Shown piece after piece: positions 1 to 9,852 of a stretch of DNA of 24,019 bases (position 1 is the stretch's first letter; the number at the start of each line of letters is the position of its first letter). The stretch comes from Symsagittifera roscoffensis. Taxonomy: Eukaryota > Xenacoelomorpha > Acoela > Convolutidae. Location: the NCBI RefSeq assembly GCF_963678635.1, contig NW_026970654.1, positions 1 to 24,019 of the forward strand, written 5' to 3'. The notes under the pieces were generated by a model. That model saw nothing but the letters and a program-made list of their open reading frames with translations. It was not told the origin of the DNA and searched no databases. Made by a program: the position numbers and the translations under genes.

Positions 1-166
1 ATCCAGACAAGCTGGTTTTTAACCTTTTAGAAGGGGTTAACAGCCGAGCTGGTTTTTTTTTCTAGTGTATCAGTTTTGTTCATGTCGTTCGCAAAGTTGC
101 AAGTGAAAAGAGTAAATGGCTAAAAACTAGATAAACATTTGGCATATAATTGACATAGATATTAAG
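1..166. other. AT-rich left edge, no gene seen
   Basis: No coding signal is visible. The motif AGCTGGTTTTT occurs twice (about 10-20 and 48-58), flanking a weak hairpin in which TTAACC near 18 can pair with GGTTAA near 34. This may be a small decayed repeat. Confidence 0.4.
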
Positions 167-385
167 TAAAAGGGGGCTCTTTTTCCTTTTCCCCCCACCT
201 GCAATTTTTTACTAAAAAAGATTCTGTTGACATTGTTCGATCGTTGTGAAAATTGACATGCGGACTGATTAGGCTGTGACAAACATAATTGGTCTCCATA
301 ATTAACCTTGTAAAACCACTTGTTACACATAAAATTGATAGTTATGTGAGGTGGGTGGGGGAAGGAAAAGAGCCAAAAGGGGTCC
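167..385. repeat. Imperfect inverted repeat with about 145-bp spacer
   Basis: The left arm, about 167-201, reads AAAAGGGGGCTCTTTTTCC followed by TTTTCCCCCCACCTGC. Its reverse complement matches the right arm, about 347-385, which reads GAGGTGGGTGGGGGAAGG followed by AAAAGAGCCAAAAGGGG. The match has small length differences in the homopolymer runs. The spacer holds no recognisable gene. The structure resembles a decayed foldback or miniature inverted-repeat element, but I found no convincing target-site duplication. Confidence 0.5.
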
Positions 386-1030
386 CAGGACTGAACGTTA
401 AGGAACTGTTTTTACGACCCTGAACCAATCTGAATTTGTTTAGTTAAAGACAAATTTTCGATACCTGTTGTCTGAAAACTCTAGAAAAGGTAAATGGCTT
501 TGCATCACAGCCTTAAGAATCTAAATTTTCTCTTGAAAAATTGTGATTGAATGAGTCAAAAGCTTCGCAGAAATCAATAAGTCAAATAGCGCCCGCAACC
601 AGCGTCTTAATATCGACTTGTATTCTGACTTTTTCTGTTAATTAAATACCGTCACCTGTGTTAAAAACCATTCTCAACCTCTCTCAATTCACATTTGTTT
701 ATTAAATGGAATTTATCACTTTTTTCTTTGTTGTTGATTTGTTTTGGATCATTTTTGTTTGTGCAGGAGTATTAGTTTTTGGCTTTTAGTTTGTTGTAAT
801 TTCAGTTTCTTCTTTTTCAAACAAAGAAGTCATTTTATTCCACTCAAGTCTCACCAGAAAATAATTGAAAACGAGGTATTCAGTAAGTAATTGTGCAGAT
901 GAGTTGTTTTGAGTTTTCAATAGTTGGAACACATGAAATTTTCAAAAACTGAAAGAAATAGAATTTAAATTGATCTATTTTTACTGATTGATTTCTATCC
1001 GTTCACTAATTGCTAAACGAAAAAAGGACT
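386..1030. other. Unannotated AT-rich DNA
   Basis: No supported gene, RNA or repeat was found. The stretch ends where the similarity to the tandem block at 1031-8064 begins. Confidence 0.4.
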
Positions 1031-2672
1031 AATGTTGTTCCATACTTACTTTAAAAGGTTTCAGTTCAATCTATCTGAGGACACTGATCCAATAATTTGT
1101 AAAGTTTAGCATATTCTTTCTTGTGATGCTTGAACAGTCTTGAAAAATTCTAGTTTTCTGATTTTTCTGTCACTTTTTGTCACCAGAAAGAATTTCCTGT
1201 TTCTTGTTTAATTACGGGTGATGTTCGATATACGTGGTTTAGGTAGTGACTGGTATTGCGGTCTCTATGAATGCCTTTTTTGATCAGAGCATACTTCAAA
1301 AAAATCACGGAAAACTTCTCAAAAACTGTCAACATAATATCAGCATCAGTTTGAATTTAAACTTCTGACCAATCTGATGTTTTCAATAATTTTTGATTTC
1401 ATTAGTTGAATATCTCTTTGTATTCAAAAATTGTGATAATTTCACAGTATCTTTTTTTGCTTAAGCTGAAATGCTCAAATGTTATAGAGCAATTGATTGT
1501 CTGTATTGAGAAAGTATCACAAGCATGGTGTCATGAAAAGTTTCCTATGCGTCAGAGTTGTCTCTAGATAATAGCCTTCTATCCTTAAACCCAAACATTC
1601 AGATCCAGCTAATCATTTACCGTTCCACTAGCCTGAAGACTTTTTTGTTGACATTTTGATGATTTTCATAAAACAATTTTAAAATCGATTGGAAGTTTAG
1701 ACATTTTCAGAAACATGGTGTCAAGAATGATACAATCAAGGATGTAATCAGATGCTATAATCAGCTCTCGTAAGTGTAATACTTTACTCTAATGATAGAC
1801 TGTAGATACATATTTTTTATTCGTTTCTTAAAATCTCCGTAGTTCAAATGATGATGACCCATCGAACTAATTTAAAATAGCCTATTTAAAGTTGTACAAG
1901 AAAATCAGTTATAAGAGTTTTCTTCGGACAGTGAGACAGGTTCAATTAAATTTTGACATCAATGAATTTGAACTTTCATGCACAAGCTTTCAAAGAGAAT
2001 CAAAAAGGTTCATACCGGCGTTACAAGTACTTTGGTTTTTTGGTGCGGAAAAACTAGTCTTCCCTCTTTTTTGTTTGGGTTATCTGAGACCCTATCACAG
2101 CGGAAAATCTAAAAGTTTTTTTTTTGGGGTTGTATGAGTCAGAGTTATCCAATGATTTCCCCCATGTTTCAATAAACCCAAAAACGCAGTTCTTTCCTAA
2201 TTCATTTTACAGTCTAGTTATTTTAAGATTTTTTCATATTTTTTTTAATTGTGGTTTCCTTGAAAAAAAAATATTTTTTAGAAACTTCTTAGAAAATATT
2301 GACGCATGGATAACAAACTTGGGGGCTTTGTTATAGTTCTCAGGACATTTCAAATAAAATTTGAATTGTATTGTTCATTATGACTAACGCAATAAAGCGA
2401 ATGAAAAAAATTTTTCGAGCGAAAAAATTCGGAGACTTTGTAGGTTTTTTCATGCTTTGAAAAAGTGTATTTTGTAATCACAGTCATTGCAAAACATATG
2501 TTTCAAGAGCTGTTGTTCTTTGTTAGGGTATTACATGTCAGAGTTGTCCTAAAATGTTACCTATGTTTCACTAAGCCCAAAAACGCAGTTCGTTACCAGT
2601 CTGTCATTTACCAGTTTATTGGTTTGAAGTCTATTTCATTGACACTTTGCTGATTTCCTTGTAACATTTGGA
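1031..2672. repeat. Tandem block copy A (older, diverged)
   Basis: This segment aligns with 2690-4300 and again with 5395-7005. One anchor is a 60-base stretch at 1201-1260 that differs from 2861-2920 at a single base. Elsewhere A differs from the other copies by many substitutions and small indels, so it is clearly older than the B/C pair. Relative to B and C it keeps about 47 extra bases near 2525-2572, which contain TCAGAGTTGTCCTAAAATG; B and C are joined across this position. Copy A stops within a run of T plus TAGAAAATATTGATGT, where copy B begins with the equivalent of position 1031. The short open frames inside are not conserved across copies and are unlikely to be genes. Confidence 0.8.
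1586..2672. repeat. Diverged subunits inside the tandem block (shown in copy A)
   Basis: Three related modules recur in each copy. In A they begin near 1590, 2177 and 2576, each starting with a variant of CCCAAAAACGCAGTTC and continuing through a variant of CATTTACCAGTCTATTGG, GAAGTCTTTTT and TTGACACTTTGCTGATT. Module 1 is the most diverged. A linked half-module, GAAAATATTGACGCATG followed by AATAAAGCGAATGAAAAA, is seen near 2292, and its relative near 4303 in B shows the same order. Equivalents begin near 3254, 3833 and 4193 in B and near 5959, 6538 and 6895 in C. The pattern is that of a higher-order repeat built from monomers of roughly 350-590 bp. Confidence 0.65.
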
Positions 2673-5374
2673 ACTTTTTTTTAGAAAATATTGATGTTGT
2701 TCCATACTTCCCTTAAAATTTTTCAGTTCAATCTATCTGAGGACACTGATCGAACGATTTGTAAAGCTTAGCTTAATCTTCCTTGGGATGATTGAAGACT
2801 CTTGAAAAATTCTAGTTTTCTGAATTTTCTGTCAAATTTTGTCAACAGAAAGAATTTCATGTTTCTTGTTTAATTACGGGTGATGTTCGATATACGTTGT
2901 TTAGGTAGTGACTGGTATTGCGGTCTCTATGAATACCTTTTTTGATCAGAGCATACTTCAAAAAAAATTCACGGAAAATTTCTCAAAAACTGTCAATATA
3001 ATATCAGCATCAGTTTGAATTTAAATTTCTGACGAATCTGATGTTTTCAATATTTTTTTGATTTGATTAGTTGAAAAGCTCTTTTTAATAAAAATTGTTT
3101 TAGTTCCAAAGTATCTTTTTTCTCTCAAGCTGAAATGCTGAAAAGTTAAAAAGCAATTGATTGTCTGTATTGAGACCGTATCACAAACATGGTGTCATGA
3201 AAAGTTTCTTGTGCATCAGAGCTGTCTCTAGATAACAGCCTTCTATCCTTAAACCCAAAAATGCAGATCCTGACTAATCATTTACCGTTCTATTTAACTG
3301 AAGACTTTTTTGTTGACACTTTGATGATTTTCATAAAACAATTTTAAAATCGATTTAGACATTTTCAGAAACATTGTGTCATGAATGATTCAATCAAGTA
3401 TATAATCAGATGCTATAATCAGGTCTAGTAAGTGTAATACTTTACTCTAATGATAGACTATAGATACATATTTTTTTATTCGTTTTTTAAAATTTCCGTA
3501 GTTCAAATGATAATGACCCATCAGAACTAATTTAAAATAGCCTATTTAAAGTTGTACAAGAAAATCAGTTATAAGAATTTTCTTCAGACAGTGAGACAGG
3601 TTCAATAAAGTTTTGACATCACTGAATTTGAACTTTCATGCACAAGCTTTCAAAGAGAATCAAAAAGGTTCAAACCGGCGTTACAAGTATTTGGTTTTTT
3701 GGTGCTAAAAAACTAGTCTTCCCTCCTTTTTGTTTGGGTTATCTGAGACCCTATCACAGCGGAAAATCTAAAAGTTTTTTTGGGATTGTATGAGTCAGAG
3801 TTATCCAATTATTTCCCCCATGTTTCAATAAACCCAAAAACGCAGTTCTTTCCTAATTCATTTTACAGTCTATTTATTTGAAGATTTTATTATATAATTT
3901 TTTTAAATGTGGTTTCCATGAAAAAAAAAAATTTTTTTTATGGAAACTTGGACTTAGAAAATATTGACGCATGTATAACAAACCTGGGCTAAGTTATAGA
4001 TCTCTGGAAATTTCAAATAAAATTTGAATTGCATTGTTCATTACAACTAACGCAATAAAGCGAATGAAAAAATTTTTTCAAGCAAAAATTTCGGAGATTT
4101 TGTAGGTTTTTTCATGCTTTGAGAAAGTGTATTTTGTAATCGAAGTCATTGGAAAACATATATTTTGAGAGCTGTTGCTCTTTGTTATGGTTTCAAAAAC
4201 GCAGTTCGTTACCAGTCTGTCATTTACCAGTCTATTGGTCCGAAGTCTTTTTCATTGGCACTTTGCTGATTTCCTTGTAACATTTGGAAGTTTTTTTTTT
4301 TTAGAAAATATTGATGTATGATACAGATGATAAAGATATTGATGTTTTGAACTTGGATATAGTTATAAGTCCCCCGACGCTTTGTTTAAAACTTACACTA
4401 TATTGGTTAACACAATTAATGCATAAAAAGCAAATAAATTTATTTTCAAGCAAAAACTTCTGACCCTTTTTAAGTTTTTTCTTGCTTTGAGAAAAATTAT
4501 TCTTATACTCGTTATGAATGGGCACCATATGTCACAAAGCAGGCATAGACTTTTTGTTTTGACCAGTTCTCGGAAATTGTAACCCCTGCTAACCTTTTTA
4601 TCAAGTCAATGATATAGCACTTAAGAAGGAAGGGCTCCAATAAATGTTGAAAAGCAACGGCTTCAAACTGCTTAAAAACTGTTTGATGACCTGCAAGTTT
4701 TCAGCTCATGTTGTGGTGTTCTGTTGCTGTTCTGGCGCCCTGTTGCAGTTCAAGATACTCTGAAACGTTTGTGTTTTCTTTTTTTGACAAATCAACTTAT
4801 AATAAAACTTCAACCAGGCTTCAGACCAGATCTCGTTTTGTCTTCAAAACTTCCCTGCTGGCTGGGAAAGATATTGAAGTCAATTGTCTCGCCTCAGCAA
4901 TCTTGTTCTAAACTCTTTTTATTACTGTTTTCAAAATATGGATAGATAAATTCTTGGAAATTACAAAGGAGCTGCAAGTATAAATAGCTCAAAACTGCTG
5001 GAAACATTGATTTTCGGACGTTCAAATAAAAGTTGAACAGAACAAACCCCTTTTAAATCGTTTCAGGCTCATTAATTACCATGTTTCATCTTCAGTTTCG
5101 AGACCAATTGCGCCAAAGTGCATAACTTCCTAGGTAATTGCCAAGTTTACTTTTTTATGTACCGTTTACTCAACCGAAGTTATTCGAACATAATTTTCGA
5201 TTCGAGAAAGCATTCTTTTCGGCTCGACCTTGATCCAATAATGTTCACGACTAACAATGACGACCAAAGTTTACCACAAACTTATATTAACAATGTATAC
5301 TCCCGATAATATTCTGCAATTTTCCTACTGGCAAAAAAACATCATTTTGGAGTTTTTGAAGTTATCCATTTGGA
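2673..5374. repeat. Tandem duplication unit B (about 2.70 kb)
   Basis: This is the first of two nearly identical head-to-tail units. The spacing is 2702 bp: a 67-codon open frame at 4708-4911 recurs unchanged at 7410-7613, and the 8-mer CATTTGGA occurs at 2665-2672, 5367-5374 and 8057-8064, which are the three junctions. The first 1.6 kb of the unit is homologous to copy A. The rest, about 4550-5374, has no counterpart in A. No gene is recognised: the open frames are short, overlap each other in different frames and match no known family. Confidence 0.9.
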
Positions 5375-8064
5375 AAAAATTTTTTTTAGAAAATATTGAT
5401 GTTGTTCCATACTTCCCTTAAAATTTTTCAGTTCAATCTATCTGAGGACACTGATCGAACGATTTGTAAAGCTTAGCTTAATCTTCCTTGGGATGATTGA
5501 AGACTCTTGAAAAATTCTAGTTTTCTGAATTTTCTGTCAAATTTTGTCAACAAAAAGAATTTCATGTTTCTTGTTTAATTACGGGTGATGTTCGATATAC
5601 GTTGTTTAGGTAGTGACTGGTATTGCGGTCTCTATGAATACCTTTTTTGATCAGAGCATACTTCAAAAAAAATTCACGGAAAATCTCTCAAAAACTGTCA
5701 ATATAATATCAGCATCAGTTTGAATTTAAATTTCTGACGAATCTGATGTTTTCAATATTTTTTTGATTTGATTAGTTGAAAAGCTCTTTTTAATAAAAAT
5801 TGTTTTAGTTCCAAAGTATCTTTTTTTTCTCAAGCTGAAATGCTGAAAAGTTAAAAAGCAATTGATTGTCTGTATTGAGACCGTATCACAAACATGGTGT
5901 CATGAAAAGTTTCTTGTGCATCAGAGCTGTCTCTAGATAACAGCCTTCTATCCTTAAACCCAAAAATGCAGATCCTGACTAATCATTTACCGTTCTATTT
6001 AACTGAAGACTTTTTTGTTGACACTTTGATGATTTTCATAAAACAATTTTAAAATCGATTTAGACATTTTCAGAAACATTGTGTCATGAATGATTCAATC
6101 AAGTATATAATCAGATGCTATAATCAGGTCTAGTAAGTGTAATACTTTACTTTAATGATAGACTATAGATACATATTTTTTTATTCGTTTTTTAAAATCT
6201 CCGTAGTTCAAATGATAATGACCCATCAGAACTAATTTAAAATAGCCTATTTAAAGTTGTACAAGAAAATCAGTTATAAGAGTTTTCTTCGGACAGTGAG
6301 ACAGGTTCAATAAAGTTTTGACATCACTGAATTTGAACTTTCATGCACAAGCTTTCAAAGAGAATCAAAAAGGTTCAAACCGGCGTTACAAGTATTTGGT
6401 TTTTTGGTGCTAAAAAACTAGTCTTCCCTCCTTTTTGTTTGGGTTATCTGAGACCCTATCACAGCGGAAAATCTAAAAGTTTTTTTGGGGTTGTATGAGT
6501 CAGAGTTATCCAATTATTTCCCCCATGTTTCAATAAACCCAAAAACACAGTTCTTTCCTAATTCATTTTACAGTCTATTTATTTGAAGATTTTTTTATAT
6601 AATTTTTTTAAATGTGGTTTCCATGAAAAAAAAATATTTTTTTATGGAAACTTGGACTTAGAAAATATTGACGCATGTATCAAACCTGGGCTAAGTTATA
6701 GATCTCTGGAAATTTCAAATAAAATTTGAATCGCATTGTTCATTACAACTAACGCAATAAAGCGAATGAAAAAAATTTTTCAAGCAAAAATTTCGGAGAC
6801 TTTGTAGGTTTTTTCATGCTTTGAGAAAGTGTATTTTGTAATCGAAGTCATTGGAAAACATATATTTTGAGAGCTGTTGCTCTTTGTTATGGTTTCAAAA
6901 ACGCAGTTCGTTACCAGTCTGTCATTTACCAGTCTATTGGTCCGAAGTCTTTTTCATTGGCACTTTGCTGATTTCCTTGTAACATTTGGAAGTTTTTTTT
7001 TTTTAGAAAATATTGATGTATGATACAGATGATAAAGATATTGATGTTTTGAACTTGGATATTGTTATACGTCCCCCGACGCTTTATTTAAAACTTACAC
7101 TATATTGGTTAACACAATTAATGCATAAAAAGCAAATAAATTTATTTTCAAGCAAAAACTTCTGACCCTTTTTAAGTTTTTTCTTGCTTTGAGAAAAATT
7201 ATTCTTATAATCGTTATGATTGGGCACCATATGTCACAAAGCAGGCATAGACTTTTTGTTTTGACCAGTTCTCGGAAATTGTAACCCCTGCTAACCTTTT
7301 TATCAAGTCAATGATATAGCACTTAAGAAGGAAGGGCTCCAATAAATGTTGAAAAGCAACGGCTTCAAACTGCTTAAAAACTGTTTGATGACCTGCAAGT
7401 TTTCAGCTCATGTTGTGGTGTTCTGTTGCTGTTCTGGCGCCCTGTTGCAGTTCAAGATACTCTGAAACGTTTGTGTTTTCTTTTTTTGACAAATCAACTT
7501 ATAATAAAACTTCAACCAGGCTTCAGACCAGATCTCGTTTTGTCTTCAAAACTTCCCTGCTGGCTGGGAAAGATATTGAAGTCAATTGTCTCGCCTCAGC
7601 AATCTTGTTCTAAACTCTTTTTATTACTGTTTTCAAAATATGGATAGATAAATTCTTGGAAATTACAAAGGAGCTGCAAGTATAAATAGCTCAAAACTGC
7701 TGGAAACATTGATTTTCGGACGTTCAAATAAAAGTTGAACAGAACAAACCCCTTTTAAATCGTTTCAGGCTCATTAATTACCATGTTTCATCTTCAGTTT
7801 CGAGACCAATTGCGCCAAAGTGCATAACTTCCTAGGTAATTGCCAAGTTTACTTTTTACTCAACCGAAGTTATTCGAACATAATTTTCGATTCGAGAAAG
7901 CATTCTTTTCGGCTCGACCTTGATCCAATAATGTTCACGACTAACAATGACGACCAAAGTTTACCACAAACTTATATTAACAATTTATACTCCCGATAAT
8001 ATTCTGCAATTTTCCTACTGGCAAAAAAACATCATTTTGGAGTTTTTGAAGTTATCCATTTGGA
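5375..8064. repeat. Tandem duplication unit C (about 2.69 kb)
   Basis: This is the second near-identical unit. It is 12 bp shorter than B, matching a 12-bp loss near 7856, where B reads CTTTTTTATGTACCGTTTAC and C reads CTTTTTAC. Scattered private substitutions separate it from B, for example AAAACGCAG in B against AAAACACAG in C near 6543. The right end is sharp: B continues from CATTTGGA into AAAAAATTTTTT and the next unit, while C continues into CTCGCAGTGCTCC, apparently the original flank. Confidence 0.9.
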
Positions 8065-8121
8065 CTCGCAGTGCTCCCTTTAGTTTCTGTTTTCTGCAGC
8101 GGGTAAGCATATGATTAATAT
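8065..8121. other. Short spacer ending in target-site copy
   Basis: This spacer joins the end of unit C to the next inverted-repeat element. Its last nine bases, GATTAATAT (8113-8121), are repeated with one mismatch as GATTAATTT (9844-9852) on the far side of that element. Confidence 0.6.
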
Positions 8122-8158
8122 GGGTATAAAGACAATAGGGCGACGGGACTTCAAGCCC
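8122..8158 (+). repeat. Left terminal inverted repeat of the 1.72-kb element
   Basis: It contains GGGTA at the outer edge and CGACGGGACTTCAAGCC at 8141-8157, which pairs with the right end at 9809-9825. A near-copy of the inner block lies 131 bp further in. Confidence 0.65.
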
Positions 8159-8661
8159 AAGGGGCTTCAGGCCAAAATTTAAATTTTATAAACATCTAAC
8201 ATCTCTATTTTTCATCTGTAAAACATTGCTTTTCAAAAACGTAGCTTAAAACTGAGTCTACATCAACAGACCGACAGGACTTCAAGCCGAAGATAAGGCT
8301 CACGTTTTTTCATCTGTAAAGTTTTTGTTTTTAAACCTTTAGGCAAGTTTAGTCTATAATAAGCGTTATTAATGAGAATGCTCTTCTTAGAATTGGCATC
8401 CATTAATAGCATCAGAGGTTTTTTGAAATGCATTACCTTTAACTATATACACTAATCATATTTAAAGCTGGACTGAGTTTCGATTGAATCAGTTTTTTAA
8501 TCAATTTTAATCAATTAAACTCATTTTTGAGTAGAATTAGTATTTAAAAAAAGATTTGCTGTCAAGGGTATGTATACTGCTAAATTTTCCACTTTTTCGC
8601 TTCAAAATTTTTTTTCTTTCCTTTTTAAATCATTGAACTTTTTTTTTGATTTTAAGTACAG

Positions 8662-9490
8662 AAAATTGCATGAAAAGTCTATGATTAGTGATTTTTCATA
8701 TGTGGAAATTGTATGACTCGCATTTTTCCATAAACCAAAAATATTGATTTATTACATGTTATTTTCTCAAAACTTTTCGGTTGTGTTCGTAACCGAACAC
8801 AAGTGACAAAAACCTTGGTTACTCAAAGTAGATTAAACAAAGGCTTGAACGTCTTGCATTAAAAATGCATTGAAAACGGCCTGAAATGTCTTAACTCTGT
8901 CTTTCACAAACAATATAACAAAAATAAAAAACTTTTAAATTTTGGCACAAATTTTCAACAATGATTATTTTTCAAGTTTGAATTTTTAACTTATCAGGCA
9001 TTGATCAAGGCATAAAACATAAACATGCCATACAAAGGAAAAGGAGTTTTTAGCTTTTTTGAAAAAAGTCATTAGAAAAAAAGGAAAAAAATTTAACCCA
9101 GGACAACGTTATGCTCACGAAAAAAAAAGAAATTTTGCATGCAAATTTTTTTTGGAAACTGTGTAATTGAGTACAAAATTCGATTTGCGTTTGAAAAAAA
9201 TACAAAAACGACTTTTGGGGAAATTACAGAATTACTTGAAACAGTTTTTGTTGTCGCAATCACAAAATGCTAGTCATACAGTTTCCATTTATGGAAATTG
9301 TTTGATTAACATTTTTTGGCAAAAATTTTTTCTTTTCTATTTAATACAATACACTCAAGCTTAGGCCAAAGAAAAAAACAGGTCCTTTAAAAATTCGATG
9401 AAAAAATTTTGGCAAAATGTATGATATTTGTATGACTAATACTTTTTCAGAGACCTAGTTTATGGAATTGTATGATTGGCATTTTCTGTC
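8662..9490. repeat. Degenerate interspersed motif inside the 1.72-kb element
   Basis: A motif close to TATGGAAATTGTATGACT followed by CGCATTTTTC recurs at about 8699-8735, 9290-9320 and 9462-9490, with weaker relatives near 8665 and 9420. Spacing is irregular, so this is not a simple tandem array. It may be a decayed internal repeat of the element. Confidence 0.45.
8781..8802. repeat. 9-bp perfect hairpin
   Basis: TTGTGTTCG (8781-8789) and CGAACACAA (8794-8802) are perfect inverted repeats separated by TAAC. It lies inside the 1.72-kb element, and no function can be assigned. Confidence 0.6.
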
Positions 9491-9808
9491 TATGGAGTTC
9501 AAGCCGGGAGAACGCTCCCTTTGTTCTTCTTTTGTTCTTTTGTTATTTAATTCTCTTTGATCGTTCCGACAAGATTTTAACATGTTTGAAGACATGTCTC
9601 TGGAATTCAGGAACATACAGACACAAATTTGTGCGTCTATCAAGTTCACAGTTTGGCCTCGTAATGCTGGAGCCTTAATTTTATGAAAATGCCAATAAAT
9701 ATTGAAGAAAGATCATGAAATGGAAAAAATCATAAAAAATTTCAAATTAGTCATATTTCATGACTTTGTGAGAAAAAATGCTGCTTGAAGTCCCTAATGT
9801 TACAATTT

Positions 9809-9843
9809 GGTTTGAAGTCCCGTCGACATGATGTCCGGTACCC
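9809..9843 (-). repeat. Right terminal inverted repeat of the 1.72-kb element
   Basis: On the plus strand it reads GGTTTGAAGTCCCGTCG, then ACATGATGTCCGGTACCC, abutting the GATTAATTT flank. The outer part diverges from the left end more than the inner block does. Confidence 0.65.
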
Positions 9844-9852
9844 GATTAATTT

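Larger units (their letters stand above)
8122..9843. mobile_element. 1.72-kb non-autonomous element with terminal inverted repeats
   Basis: The left end begins GGGTATAAAGACAAT and continues into CGACGGGACTTCAAGCC (8141-8157). The reverse complement of the right end begins GGGTACCGGACATCAT and continues into CGACGGGACTTCAAACC. The 17-base inner block thus matches at 16 positions, and both ends start GGGTA. Nine bases flank the element as a near-perfect direct repeat (GATTAATAT / GATTAATTT). Extra copies of the inner block lie subterminally: CCGACAGGACTTCAAGCC at 8271-8288, and an inverted CTTGAAGTCCCT near 9784-9795. No transposase-like open frame is present. A 9-bp duplication would suit a Mutator-like element, but TTAA lies inside both flanks, so a TTAA-targeting family is a weaker alternative. 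Superfamily is not assigned. Confidence 0.65.

Noticed and set aside
4708-4911. A 67-residue frame recurring identically at 7410-7613, and an overlapping 73-residue frame recurring at 7426-7647
   Set aside because: Identity follows from the recent duplication of the whole 2.7-kb unit, not from selection on protein. Two overlapping frames are equally preserved and neither matches a known family.
1031-8064. CRISPR-like or direct-repeat array
   Set aside because: Repeat units are kilobase-scale with diverged subunits; there are no short identical repeats with unique spacers.
8115-9849. TTAA at both flanks of the 1.72-kb element, suggesting a TTAA-targeting transposon
   Set aside because: The TTAA copies do not abut the inverted repeats equally (three bases away on the left, two on the right), whereas the 9-bp repeat abuts both ends exactly. 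Kept only as an alternative.
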